From Clostridium tagluense (GTDB lineage Bacteria > Bacillota > Clostridia > Clostridiales > Clostridiaceae): a stretch of 64,000 nucleotides of DNA. Made by a program: the position numbers and the translations under genes. Positions 17,808 through 26,434 of this stretch are shown here, piece by piece. The stretch's first letter is position 1. Each line of letters begins with the position of its first letter. The stretch lies in assembly GCF_003865095.1 (NCBI RefSeq), contig NZ_BHYK01000005.1:124001-188000 (forward strand), in the 5' to 3' direction. The notes under the pieces were generated by a model. It made no database searches and was not told the DNA's origin. It worked only from the letters and a program-made list of their open reading frames with translations.

Positions 17808-19034
17808 GTGTCAAAAATAATTATTATTGGAGGAGGACCAGCAGGTATGATGGCAGCTGTTACAGCTTCATCAAAACACGAAGTGGTACTCATTGAAAAG
17901 AATGAAAAATTAGGAAGGAAGCTTTATATAACAGGTAAGGGTAGATGTAATATTACAAATGCGAAGGATATCGGTGATTTTTTTGAAAATATACCATGTA
18001 ATCCGCAGTTTTTATATAGTTCACTATATTCCTTTACTAACGAAGATACAATGAATTTCTTCAAAGAGTTGGGAGTTAACCTTAAAGTTGAAAGAGGAGA
18101 TAGAGTATTTCCGCAGTCTGATAAGTCTTCAGATATTATAAAAGCTTTTAGCACGGAATTAAAAAATAAAAAGGTTAAAGTACTATTAAACACAAAAGTG
18201 AAAAAGTTAATTAGAGATAATCAAAAGATTGTTTCCGTTGAGCTCGGTGATGGAAGTATTGTATTAGGGGATTACTTTATCTTATGTACTGGTGGTTTAT
18301 CATATCCACAAACAGGTTCATCTGGTGAAGGCTTATCTTATGCTCGCGTTTTAGGACATAATATAATTAAACCTAGACCATCTCTAGTACCAATAGAGGC
18401 TGAGGAGGCTTGGATTCCGGATGTACAGGGTCTTTCTCTAAAAAATGTAGAATTAAGAATTACTAATAATAAAAATAAGTGTGTATATAAAGAGTTTGGA
18501 GAAATGCTTTTTACTCATTATGGTATTTCAGGACCTATTGTTTTAAGTGGTAGTAGTTTTGTAAAAGAGGGAGTAAAATTAAAAGCTTTCATAAATCTAA
18601 AACCAGCTTTAAGTGAAGTTGAGCTTGATAAGCGAATTCAAAGCGATTTCATAAAATATGCAAACAAAGATTTTAGAAACTCATTAAATGATTTACTTCC
18701 TAGTAAATTAATTAATACAATAATCCAATTATCTAATATTGATGAAAATAAAAAAGTGAATTCTATTACTAAAGAAGAAAGAAAAGTCTTAGTGAATTTA
18801 CTTCAAAATTTGACTCTTAACATAAAAGGTCTTCGCCCAATTGAAGAAGCAATTATAACTAGTGGTGGAGTGGATACGTTGCAAATAGATGCGTCTACTA
18901 TGAAGTCAAAAGTAATTGATAATCTTTATTTTGCAGGCGAAATGATAGATGTAGATGCATATACAGGAGGTTATAACCTTCAAATAGCATTATCAACAGG
19001 CTATTTAGCTGGAAATAGTGTAGGGGAAGACTAA
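17808..19034 (+). CDS. NAD(P)/FAD-dependent oxidoreductase, HI0933/YhiN (BaiN-like) family
   Basis: The 408-residue flavoprotein starts with a dinucleotide-binding fold (IIIIGGGPAGMMAAV, residues 4-18), then EKNEKLGRKLYITGKGRCNITN typical of the HI0933 family, LCTGGLSYPQTGSSGEG and a C-terminal FAD motif with YFAGEMIDVDAYTGGYNLQIALSTG. The physiological substrate is not established for most members; some gut clostridial relatives were linked to bile acid reduction. The start is GTG after AGGGAGTGATTA. It heads a likely operon with cmk (34-base gap) and ispH (35-base gap). Confidence 0.9.
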   Translation: MSKIIIIGGGPAGMMAAVTASSKHEVVLIEKNEKLGRKLYITGKGRCNITNAKDIGDFFENIPCNPQFLYSSLYSFTNEDTMNFFKELGVNLKVERGDRVFPQSDKSSDIIKAFSTELKNKKVKVLLNTKVKKLIRDNQKIVSVELGDGSIVLGDYFILCTGGLSYPQTGSSGEGLSYARVLGHNIIKPRPSLVPIEAEEAWIPDVQGLSLKNVELRITNNKNKCVYKEFGEMLFTHYGISGPIVLSGSSFVKEGVKLKAFINLKPALSEVELDKRIQSDFIKYANKDFRNSLNDLLPSKLINTIIQLSNIDENKKVNSITKEERKVLVNLLQNLTLNIKGLRPIEEAIITSGGVDTLQIDASTMKSKVIDNLYFAGEMIDVDAYTGGYNLQIALSTGYLAGNSVGED

Positions 19035-19068
19035 TACTATCATATTTATAAAGGGTGGGTGGAATATA

Positions 19069-19734
19069 ATGAGAATTTCAGTTGCAATAGATGGACCTGC
19101 GGGTGCAGGAAAAAGTACTATTGCTAAAATGATAGGTGAAAAATTCAATCTTATGTATATTAACACAGGATCAATGTATAGAGCAGTTACACTTACGGCT
19201 ATGAATGCAAATATCTCTGAAAAAAATGTAGATGATTTAGTTAAAATAGTAGCATCTTTAGAAATGCATTTTGAAGAGGATCATTTGTTTGTTAACAAGG
19301 AAGATTTGACAGATATGATAGGCATGCCTGTTATAAGCAATAATGTTTCAAAGTATGCAGCAGTTCCTAAAGTCAGAGAAATTCTTGTTAAGTTGCAACA
19401 GGATATAGCTAAAAAATTCAATGTTATTATGGATGGCCGCGATATTGGCACTGTTGTACTTAAAGATGCTACTTTTAAATTTTATTTAACTGCAAGCAGT
19501 GAAGAGAGGGCTAAAAGAAGATATAAAGAGCTAATTACTAAGGGCATAGATGTTGATTATGACACCATTTTAAGCGATATTATAAAAAGGGATTATATTG
19601 ATACCCATAGAGAAGTTAGTCCACTAAAAAAAGCAATAGATGCTATAGAAATTGATTCTAATGATTTAGATATTGATGGGGTAGCGCAAAAAATGATAGA
19701 TTATATTAATTCAAATATTAAAAATAATAATTAG
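19069..19734 (+). CDS. cmk: Cytidylate kinase
   Basis: Cmk phosphorylates CMP and dCMP to the diphosphates. The 221-residue protein has the P-loop IDGPAGAGKSTIAK (residues 6-19), YINTGSMYRAVT, the substrate region MDGRDIGTVVL and the LID segment SSEERAKRRYKEL followed by IKRDYIDTHREVSPLKKA. It lies between the flavoprotein and ispH genes, an order common in clostridia. Confidence 0.96.
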   Translation: MRISVAIDGPAGAGKSTIAKMIGEKFNLMYINTGSMYRAVTLTAMNANISEKNVDDLVKIVASLEMHFEEDHLFVNKEDLTDMIGMPVISNNVSKYAAVPKVREILVKLQQDIAKKFNVIMDGRDIGTVVLKDATFKFYLTASSEERAKRRYKELITKGIDVDYDTILSDIIKRDYIDTHREVSPLKKAIDAIEIDSNDLDIDGVAQKMIDYINSNIKNNN

Positions 19735-19769
19735 TATTTTGTGAGATACCTTAATAAGGAGGAGGCAGA

Positions 19770-20618
19770 ATGAAAAAAATAACACTTGCAGATTCAGCTG
19801 GCTTTTGCTTTGGAGTTAAACGAGCAGTAGATACAGCTTTAAAAATGAAAGAGAAGTACAAAAGTGAAATCTATACACTAGGACCACTTATTCATAATAA
19901 TGATGTTGTGGATTTTTTAAAGGAAAATCTAATATTCCCTATAGAACTTGATAATATTGATAGCTTAAAAGAAAATGATACAATCATTATTAGATCACAT
20001 GGAGTATCTGAAAAAGCGTTAAATGTTTTAAAAAAACATAAGCTTAATATAATAGATGCAACATGTCCCTATGTAGAAAATATTCACAAAAAGGTAAAGA
20101 AATACTACGATTTGGGATATAGTATTATTATTGTAGGGGATAAAGATCATCCTGAAGTTATTGGAATTAATGGATGGTGTAATGACTCAGCTTTAATACT
20201 TAAGAGTGGTGATCCCATTTTTAATATACCCAATAAAGTATGTGTTGTATCTCAGACAACTGAAAGGCAATCTACCTGGGAAGAGGTATTATCTGTGCTT
20301 ATAAAAACAAGTAAAGAAATAGTTGCATTCAATACTATTTGTAGTGCAACAGAAGTTCGTCAAAAGTCTGCAGAGGAAATATCAACAAAAGTTGATGCTA
20401 TGGTAGTTATTGGCGGGTTTAATAGTTCAAACACTACAAAACTTTATGAAATATGCAAAAAAAATTGCGAAAACACAGTACATGTAGAAAATTTATCAGG
20501 TATCCCGGATGAATTTATAAAAGATGGGAATTTAAAAAATATAGGTGTTACAGCAGGAGCTTCTACACCAGATTGGATTATTAAGGAAGCAATTATAAAA
20601 ATCAATTCTGGTAAATAG
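19770..20618 (+). CDS. ispH: 4-hydroxy-3-methylbut-2-enyl diphosphate reductase
   Basis: IspH is the last enzyme of the MEP isoprenoid pathway and carries a [4Fe-4S] cluster. The three cluster cysteines are visible in GFCFGVKRA (Cys12 region), DATCPYV and NTICSATEVRQ; the proton-donor glutamate lies in the last motif and the His residues in GPLIHNN and IRSHGV. The protein is 282 residues and ends after the IspH domain, unlike several clostridial homologues that carry fused S1 domains. GGAGGAGG precedes the ATG. Confidence 0.95.
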   Translation: MKKITLADSAGFCFGVKRAVDTALKMKEKYKSEIYTLGPLIHNNDVVDFLKENLIFPIELDNIDSLKENDTIIIRSHGVSEKALNVLKKHKLNIIDATCPYVENIHKKVKKYYDLGYSIIIVGDKDHPEVIGINGWCNDSALILKSGDPIFNIPNKVCVVSQTTERQSTWEEVLSVLIKTSKEIVAFNTICSATEVRQKSAEEISTKVDAMVVIGGFNSSNTTKLYEICKKNCENTVHVENLSGIPDEFIKDGNLKNIGVTAGASTPDWIIKEAIIKINSGK

Positions 20619-20644
20619 ATTTATAAAATTATAATGTTTACTAT

Positions 20645-20683
20645 AAAAACGTGTAGCATAAATTATGCATACACGTTTTTTAT
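20645..20683 (+). terminator. ispH terminator
   Basis: AAAAACGTGTA and a central CATAAATTATG pair back to TACACGTTTTTT, ending the flavoprotein-cmk-ispH unit. Confidence 0.88.
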
Positions 20684-20813
20684 GATTTATTGGGCTTCTA
20701 AAATTGTGGAATCATAAATAGGTTCTAAATAAATATCTTATTTGAAAAATTATTGAATACTAAATAAAATTAAGTAATATAATTTAATAGCACTATTATG
20801 GGGAGAGAAAAAA

Positions 20814-21872
20814 TTGAAAGGGAATACCAGGGCAGCTCAGCACTTTAAAATAATTAACAATAAAGAGATGCAAGTATTAATAAGCGTAATGCATAAGTAC
20901 AATATCCAATTAGTAACTGCAGAAAAAATTAGAGGTGCATACAAAATTACCGCAGATAGTGGCAATTTCTCTTTAAAGAGAATAAAACATGGAAGAAATA
21001 AAGCTAAAAATGGTTGTCTTTTAACAGAAGAGTTAATATTTAATAAATTTACAAATATAGCTAAGTATTTTAGAACAAAGGAGGGAGATTTTTATGTAAG
21101 GTATAAAAGTAGTATATTTTACTTAACAGAATGGCTAGAAGGCTGTGAATGTGATTTAACTGATATTGATGAAGCTGTAAATTGTACAAAACTTTTAGCC
21201 GAATTTCATAATAAATTAAATAAAATTGACCATAACAAAATTCATATAGGAAGAAGTTTAAATAATTGGCCAAAGATTTTCGCTAGTAATTTAAATAATC
21301 TTGAAAAATTCAAAAAAATAATTATTAGCAAAAGGATAAAAAATGATTTTGATGTGCTTTTTCTAGAAGGAATTGATAACTTTTATAATAGAGGATTGTT
21401 AGCCATTAACATGATAAATAAGTCACAATATTATAAACTATCAAAAGTAGCAAATGATGGTAAAACAATATGCTACAAAGACTTTTATAATCAGAATATA
21501 ATTAAAAAGGAGGGAGAGTACTTTATAACTGATTTTGATAGTATTATAATTGATTTACAAATAAGTGATTTAGGAACTCTTATTAGGAGGTTGATGTTTA
21601 AAAAATCTTATGGATGGAACTTTGATTTTGCTAAAGCTCTAATTGAAGCTTATAATTCTATTAATAGATTGTGCAAAGAAGATTTAGAAATAATGTTTGC
21701 ATTAATAATTTTCCCTCAAAAATTTTGGAGGTTAGGATATAGAAGGTATATAGATCAAAAAAAATGGTCCGAGACTAAATATTTGCATAAGCTAAAGAGG
21801 ATTTTAAGCTACAGTGAAAATCAAGAGAAATTTTTTGCTGATTATTTGATTTTTTTGAAGGGATATTTATAA
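20814..21872 (+). CDS. CotS-family spore coat protein
   Basis: The 352-residue protein belongs to the CotS/CotI family of kinase-fold spore coat proteins. Visible parts are the N-lobe-like YKITADSGNFSLKRIKHG, the hinge-like IFYLTEWLEGCECDL, LLAEFHNKLN, CYKDFYNQNIIKKEGEYFITDFDSI (a degenerate catalytic and DFD segment) and the family ending FPQKFWRLGYRRY. The lysine and DxD-type residues are kept in part, so enzymatic activity cannot be excluded. The start is TTG after GGGGAGAG. Expression is expected in the mother cell, but I see no certain sigma-K or sigma-E promoter. Confidence 0.82.
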   Translation: MKGNTRAAQHFKIINNKEMQVLISVMHKYNIQLVTAEKIRGAYKITADSGNFSLKRIKHGRNKAKNGCLLTEELIFNKFTNIAKYFRTKEGDFYVRYKSSIFYLTEWLEGCECDLTDIDEAVNCTKLLAEFHNKLNKIDHNKIHIGRSLNNWPKIFASNLNNLEKFKKIIISKRIKNDFDVLFLEGIDNFYNRGLLAINMINKSQYYKLSKVANDGKTICYKDFYNQNIIKKEGEYFITDFDSIIIDLQISDLGTLIRRLMFKKSYGWNFDFAKALIEAYNSINRLCKEDLEIMFALIIFPQKFWRLGYRRYIDQKKWSETKYLHKLKRILSYSENQEKFFADYLIFLKGYL

Positions 21873-21985
21873 ATAACAATAAACTTATTGTAAAAATATT
21901 ATTAATAGATTTATAATTAGAATTGTATTATACTTTATCAGTAATCAAATATATTTAAAAATAAAAATTAATGGAGTAAAGCTAA

Positions 21986-22858
21986 ATGTATAAATCAATA
22001 AGTCTAACTTTGAAAAACATTAATAAATTTAGAAAAATTTACCAATTTAATACTAATTTTAGTTTGTCAAATCAAGATTTCTTTCAACTCTATGATAACA
22101 GCAATATTATCCAAAGAATGTTTTTAAGGAAAAATGTAAACCTACTATTAGAAAAAAATACTTATATAGGTTATATATGGTTTGAAAAACATAATAAACA
22201 TCATAGTTCTATTAACTCAATAAATGTAATCGGAGATAATAATTCAATTTATTATTATGAAACTTTAATAGGTCCATTGAAAAATGATAGTTTAATAACT
22301 TATGAATGTGAAGATAATGCAGTGAATATAGATATTTTAAGTAAATTAGGTTTTACTAGAGCTAAAGGTTTTATGGAACTTGAAAAACAGTGCACAGAAT
22401 ATATTAGTACCGCCCAGCCGAGGAACATTAGTTTTTCTATAGTAGAAAAGAATAAAGATGAAAAAGCACGATGTCTATTACAAAATGATATATTTAACAA
22501 CGATGATAGGATTCCAATAGATATAGAAGATATTTATTATGATGAAGCACAGGAATACTATTTTGATAAAGGTGCAATATTTATTGAGCTGGATAAAATA
22601 CCAATTGGATATGGTCAAATTATAATTGAAGATAAGGTGGCAATCATAGTAAATTTTGGGATTATAAAAAAATATAGAAAAGAAGGATATGGGAAAGTGC
22701 TACTGTGCTATTTGCTTAATATAGCTAGGGAAAATGACTTTTCTAAAGTGTCTCTGAAGGTAGATTCTAATAATGTTGATGCTTTTAGATTATATAGTTC
22801 ACTTGGCTTTAACATTAAAAGAGAATTATATACTTGGGAAAAAACTAGACTTCAATAA
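21986..22858 (+). CDS. GNAT-family N-acetyltransferase
   Basis: The C-terminal 140 or so residues of this 290-residue protein form a GNAT fold: IPIGYGQIIIEDK, then the acetyl-CoA loop IIKKYRKEGYGKVLLCYLL (R/Q-x2-G-x-G pattern) and VDSNNVDAFRLYSSLGFNIKRE. The N-terminal half is poorly conserved and may be a second, degenerate GNAT domain. The substrate is unknown. GGAG precedes the ATG. The stop codon lies at the foot of the hairpin at 22854. Confidence 0.85.
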   Translation: MYKSISLTLKNINKFRKIYQFNTNFSLSNQDFFQLYDNSNIIQRMFLRKNVNLLLEKNTYIGYIWFEKHNKHHSSINSINVIGDNNSIYYYETLIGPLKNDSLITYECEDNAVNIDILSKLGFTRAKGFMELEKQCTEYISTAQPRNISFSIVEKNKDEKARCLLQNDIFNNDDRIPIDIEDIYYDEAQEYYFDKGAIFIELDKIPIGYGQIIIEDKVAIIVNFGIIKKYRKEGYGKVLLCYLLNIARENDFSKVSLKVDSNNVDAFRLYSSLGFNIKRELYTWEKTRLQ

Positions 22859-22895
22859 TATAACAGGAGGTATTATTACCTCCTGTTATATTATT
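22854..22895. terminator. 19-bp perfect hairpin between the GNAT gene and the aminotransferase stub
   Basis: AATAATATAACAGGAGGTA (22854-22872) and TACCTCCTGTTATATTATT (22877-22895) pair perfectly around TTAT. It overlaps the GNAT stop on one side and the stub stop on the other. It lacks a long T-run, so it may be an old convergent terminator. Confidence 0.7.
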
Positions 22896-23041
22896 GTATG
22901 TTTATTTAATTCCATATGTTTTTCAAGAGCTATCCCTGAAATTTCAATAGCATATTTTAATGTAGTGGTAACGCGATAGTATAATACAGCTAGTCCATTA
23001 GTTGCATAGAAACCTTTTGCAGGTGCAACCATTACTGCCTT
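22886..23041 (-). pseudogene. 3' remnant of an aspartate-type aminotransferase
   Basis: Read on the minus strand, the frame gives KAVMVAPAKGFYATNGL, then YYRVTTTLKYAIEISGI and ALEKHMELNK before a stop. This matches the C-terminal end of AspB-type aminotransferases (MVAPxxGFYxTxGxGxxxVRIAYV...LxxAxEIxxxALE). The gene is cut at its 5' side: the frame meets a stop within 30 bases, right at the end of the intact aminotransferase at 23073. The conserved segment between NGL and YYRV is also shortened. The stub is not the tail of the neighbour, whose C-terminus is complete and different. Confidence 0.75.
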
Positions 23042-23072
23042 ATTATTATAATTGAAGGACGTTAATAACTAT

Positions 23073-24383
23073 TTAGCGTGCTTTTTCATACTTCCTTAGA
23101 AGCTTAACGAATAGTTCAGGAACCTTTTCCATGTTTTCTGGAGTTTCTACGAATGCGATACGCATCTGAGTGCTTCCTGGATTAGCCTGGCCGGGGTTAA
23201 GGTCATAGAAACCTTTCATAGGTGCTACCAAAAGAGTTGTTTCTACTCCGTTTAAGTCCACAGAACCTTCCTTTGCACAGTACATAACAAATTTGATTGA
23301 ATCAAATCCTGGTTTTACAACATTTCTAACATCAACTACTGAATATATAGATGAATCAGGGCTAGAAACAATCAGACCAGGGTCCAGTTCTCTCAGACCG
23401 TTATAGAATTTAAACATGATATTTTTGTAATACTCACGAATGCCTTTGCACCATCCATCAATCTGCTGCTTGCTCTCATGAGCCAGTGCTCCGAAGATAT
23501 ACTGACCTATTACATTGGCGCAAAGATTAGCAGTATATTCAGCTACTGATTGGGTATGGAACTCTTCATTATCAGTGATTAAAGCTCCTATTCTTAAACC
23601 GCAGGCACTCCATACCTTTGATGCGGTATCGATGCTTATTCTTCTGCCTTCTATGCCAGGTACATCTTCATCAGTGATTCCCCAAATGCTTACCAGGTCA
23701 CCGTCAACATAAAATAGTCCACGATAAGCTTCATCGCTGATCATCCACATATTATATTTTACGCATATTTTAGCAAGCTCTTTAAGCGTTGCATAGTCGT
23801 AGAGCTGTCCTGTAGGATTGTCGTAAGGGATTACAAGAAGTGCTCCAGGATTGTGTTTTTTAATGGTTTCTTCAATTTTGTCAAGCTCTGGAAGGCTGAA
23901 CTTGCCATCGGCGCCTAAATTACGTTTTACTGTAACAGTTTTACGTCCGATTCTTTCTGCAAAAGAAATATAATTTGTATAGGCTGGGTCAATCATCATA
24001 AGAGGTTTATCATCAGTGCCTGCATCTCCGCAAACGCCCAGTAATAAAAGTTCCATACCAGAGGATCCGCCATCGGTTACCTGAACGAATAATTTACTAG
24101 TATCAAAACCTTGGCACCTTAGGATGTTTTTAAATGCATCCTTAGCTTCAGCTACACCGGCAGTACCTGAATATCTTACAATACCCTTTGCAAATGGGCT
24201 TTCAGGTGCATCCAATGAAAACATCCTTTTCTGCATAGCAGGATTTGTTGGTAGGGAAACGTTTCCAATTGCTACATTGACTAATGCAGGTTTAACTGTG
24301 CGCTCATCAAATTTGATCTGACCAAGTCTGACATCTGATGGCATCCTTTTCTTAAAATGTTCTGACAGTATTGGTTTATTCAT
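23073..24383 (-). CDS. Pyridoxal-phosphate aminotransferase, class I/II, GC-richer than its surroundings
   Basis: The 436-residue protein is a fold-type I aminotransferase. It shows YSGTAGVAEAKDAF, DGGSSGMELLL, PYDNPTGQ near residue 190, MISDEAYRG near 220 and the cofactor lysine in DTASKVWSACGLRIGAL near 262, with the terminal MRIAFVETPENM. Its substrate is unknown. The coding sequence is visibly richer in G and C than neighbours (roughly half in the stretch 23461-23520, against about 30 percent around it) and uses codons such as CTG, GCC and GGC, which points to acquisition from another lineage. GGGGG precedes the ATG on the minus strand. A stub of another aminotransferase lies directly downstream. 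Confidence 0.9.
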   Translation of the reverse strand: MNKPILSEHFKKRMPSDVRLGQIKFDERTVKPALVNVAIGNVSLPTNPAMQKRMFSLDAPESPFAKGIVRYSGTAGVAEAKDAFKNILRCQGFDTSKLFVQVTDGGSSGMELLLLGVCGDAGTDDKPLMMIDPAYTNYISFAERIGRKTVTVKRNLGADGKFSLPELDKIEETIKKHNPGALLVIPYDNPTGQLYDYATLKELAKICVKYNMWMISDEAYRGLFYVDGDLVSIWGITDEDVPGIEGRRISIDTASKVWSACGLRIGALITDNEEFHTQSVAEYTANLCANVIGQYIFGALAHESKQQIDGWCKGIREYYKNIMFKFYNGLRELDPGLIVSSPDSSIYSVVDVRNVVKPGFDSIKFVMYCAKEGSVDLNGVETTLLVAPMKGFYDLNPGQANPGSTQMRIAFVETPENMEKVPELFVKLLRKYEKAR

Positions 24384-24564
24384 AAAAATACCCCCTAAAA
24401 ATATAATTATAATTTATAAAATAGTTACTTTCATATAATATTATATCAGGTTAATTAGATTATTGCTATAATGCTCAATTTATGGTAAATGAGTACTAAA
24501 CCGCTAAAAACGGTAACAGGCGAGTTCTAATCCCTATAATTTAATTTTTTACTAACAGAATAAA

Positions 24565-24596
24565 AAGAAGTATCTTAATTAAATAAGATACTTCTT
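24565..24596 (-). terminator. Terminator of the 52-residue minus-strand gene
   Basis: AAGAAGTATCTTA pairs with TAAGATACTTCTT, and on the minus strand TTTTTATT follows. Confidence 0.8.
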
Positions 24597-24626
24597 TGTT
24601 ATAATGCACACTTCCTAAATTTAAAA

Positions 24627-24785
24627 CTATTTAAAGTCTCTTATTATAATTTCTGCAGGTACATAAGGTACTGTTATATTTACCATATTAGTATGGGCAC
24701 ACATATAAAAATAACTCCTGTCACCTATACAATCATATTGTAATTGCTTACTTCTAAAATTTTCATCTTTTTTTGCATCATACAT
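24627..24785 (-). CDS. Small protein of 52 residues, unknown function
   Basis: On the minus strand an ATG at 24785 follows AGAGGAGTGATTTTAT and opens a frame of 52 codons (MYDAKKDENFRSKQLQYDC ... VPYVPAEIIIRDFK) that ends 31 bases before a strong terminator. A proper ribosome binding site, frame and terminator together support a real gene. It has two cysteines, in YDC and YMC, and one nearby His (CAHT). I do not recognise the family. Confidence 0.65.
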   Translation of the reverse strand: MYDAKKDENFRSKQLQYDCIGDRSYFYMCAHTNMVNITVPYVPAEIIIRDFK

Positions 24786-25078
24786 ATAAAATCACTCCTC
24801 TTTAGGTATATTACCCAAAAATCAGAAATTTAATGTAATAGCTAAATAAATGAATATTAGAGAAAAGTGGAAAATAAAGAACATATTTACTTATAGTTTT
24901 TTTTATGTATTACAATACAATAGGACTACTATTATTAAAATCTAATTTAAACATATATTTCAAGTAAATTAATTAAATGATTAAATACATTGAAATATTA
25001 AAAATACCTTTAAAAAACCCTACACATTATATATAATAGGTAGATAGTAATACTTTTTTTATAAAGGAGAATGCACTA

Positions 25079-26413
25079 ATGAATGAAATACTTAACTATT
25101 ATATAGAAACATGGGGTTGTCAGATGAATGAGGAGGATTCCGAAAAATTATCCGGTATGCTAATACCTATGGGATATAAAAAAACTACGGATAAGGAAGC
25201 TGCTGATATAATTATTTTCAATACCTGTTGTGTTAGAGAGAATGCAGAGCAAAAGGTTGATGGGAACATAGGAGCTCTAAAGAATATGAAAAAACAAAAT
25301 CCAAACCTTATAATAGCAGTTACTGGATGTATGATGCAACAGGAAGGTATGGCTAAACATATAATCACTAAATTTCCATTTGTAGATATTATTATTGGAA
25401 CACATAATGCTTATAAATTTCCTGAGTACTTAAAAAGAATACAAGGCGGAGAGTCCTCTATTGTAGAAATTTGGGATAAAGAAGGCGCTATAATAGAAGG
25501 AATGCCAATAGACAGGGAAAGTAGTATAAAAGGCTTTGTTACTATTATGTATGGGTGCAATAATTTTTGTACTTATTGTATAGTTCCTTATGTAAGAGGG
25601 AGAGAGCGAAGTAGAACTCCAGAAGATATTATAAGTGAAATAAAAACTTTGGTTTCAGAGGGTTATAAAGAAATAACCGTACTTGGTCAAAATGTTAATT
25701 CATATGGCAAGGGATTAATTCCTGAAATAAATTTTGCAGAGTTACTCAGAAGGATTAACGATATTGAGGATTTAGAGAGAATAAGATTTATGACATCTCA
25801 CCCAAAGGATTTATCTATTGAGGTAATAGAAGTAATAGCTGAGTGCGATAAAATTTGTGAGCAAATTCATCTGCCAGTACAATCAGGTTCAACTAATCTT
25901 TTAAACAAAATGAATAGACACTACGATAGAGAGCAATATTTGGAATTAGTTAAAAACATTAAAAATATACTGCCCAGTGTTGGACTCAGTACAGATATTA
26001 TTGTTGGATTTCCAGGAGAAACGGAAGAAGACTTTGCAGAAACATTAAGTCTTATGGAAGAGGTAAAATTTGATTTAGCATTTATGTACCTTTATTCTAA
26101 AAGAAAAGGAACTCCCGCAGATGAAATGCTAGATCAAATACCAGATAAAATTAAGCATGAAAGATTTAATAGATTAATCGAAGTTGTTAATAGAACTTCT
26201 AAAGAAAAAAATGTAGAATATGTAGGAAAAATTGTAGAAGTACTGGTTGAAGGTTTTAGTAAAAATGATAAAAGCAAACTAACTGGAAGAACAAGAACAG
26301 GAAAATTAGTTAATTTTGAAGGCAATTACAAAGCTATTGGAGAGCTGGTATCAGTTCAAATAACCAATGCACATTCTTTTTCACTTATGGGTGAAGAAAT
26401 ATTAGGCGCATAG
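25079..26413 (+). CDS. miaB: tRNA-2-methylthio-N6-dimethylallyladenosine synthase
   Basis: MiaB is a radical-SAM methylthiotransferase that modifies i6A37 in tRNAs. It has the N-terminal UPF0004 domain ([34 protein letters not shown] with the three auxiliary-cluster cysteines), the radical-SAM CxxxCxxC in [21 protein letters not shown] (about residues 159-179) and a TRAM domain at the end. The length of 444 is normal. It starts after AAAGGAGAATG and heads the miaB-mutS-mutL-miaA-hfq cluster; MiaA, which makes its substrate, is encoded in the same cluster. Confidence 0.97.
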   Translation: MNEILNYYIETWGCQMNEEDSEKLSGMLIPMGYKKTTDKEAADIIIFNTCCVRENAEQKVDGNIGALKNMKKQNPNLIIAVTGCMMQQEGMAKHIITKFPFVDIIIGTHNAYKFPEYLKRIQGGESSIVEIWDKEGAIIEGMPIDRESSIKGFVTIMYGCNNFCTYCIVPYVRGRERSRTPEDIISEIKTLVSEGYKEITVLGQNVNSYGKGLIPEINFAELLRRINDIEDLERIRFMTSHPKDLSIEVIEVIAECDKICEQIHLPVQSGSTNLLNKMNRHYDREQYLELVKNIKNILPSVGLSTDIIVGFPGETEEDFAETLSLMEEVKFDLAFMYLYSKRKGTPADEMLDQIPDKIKHERFNRLIEVVNRTSKEKNVEYVGKIVEVLVEGFSKNDKSKLTGRTRTGKLVNFEGNYKAIGELVSVQITNAHSFSLMGEEILGA

Positions 26414-26434
26414 ACAAGCAAGGGGGCATTATAA

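Noticed and set aside
24491-24538. A tRNA gene upstream of the GC-richer aminotransferase
   Set aside because: T-loop-like GTTCTAATC has a pyrimidine at the conserved purine position, flanking stems do not pair and no 5' half is present. Kept only as a weak observation.
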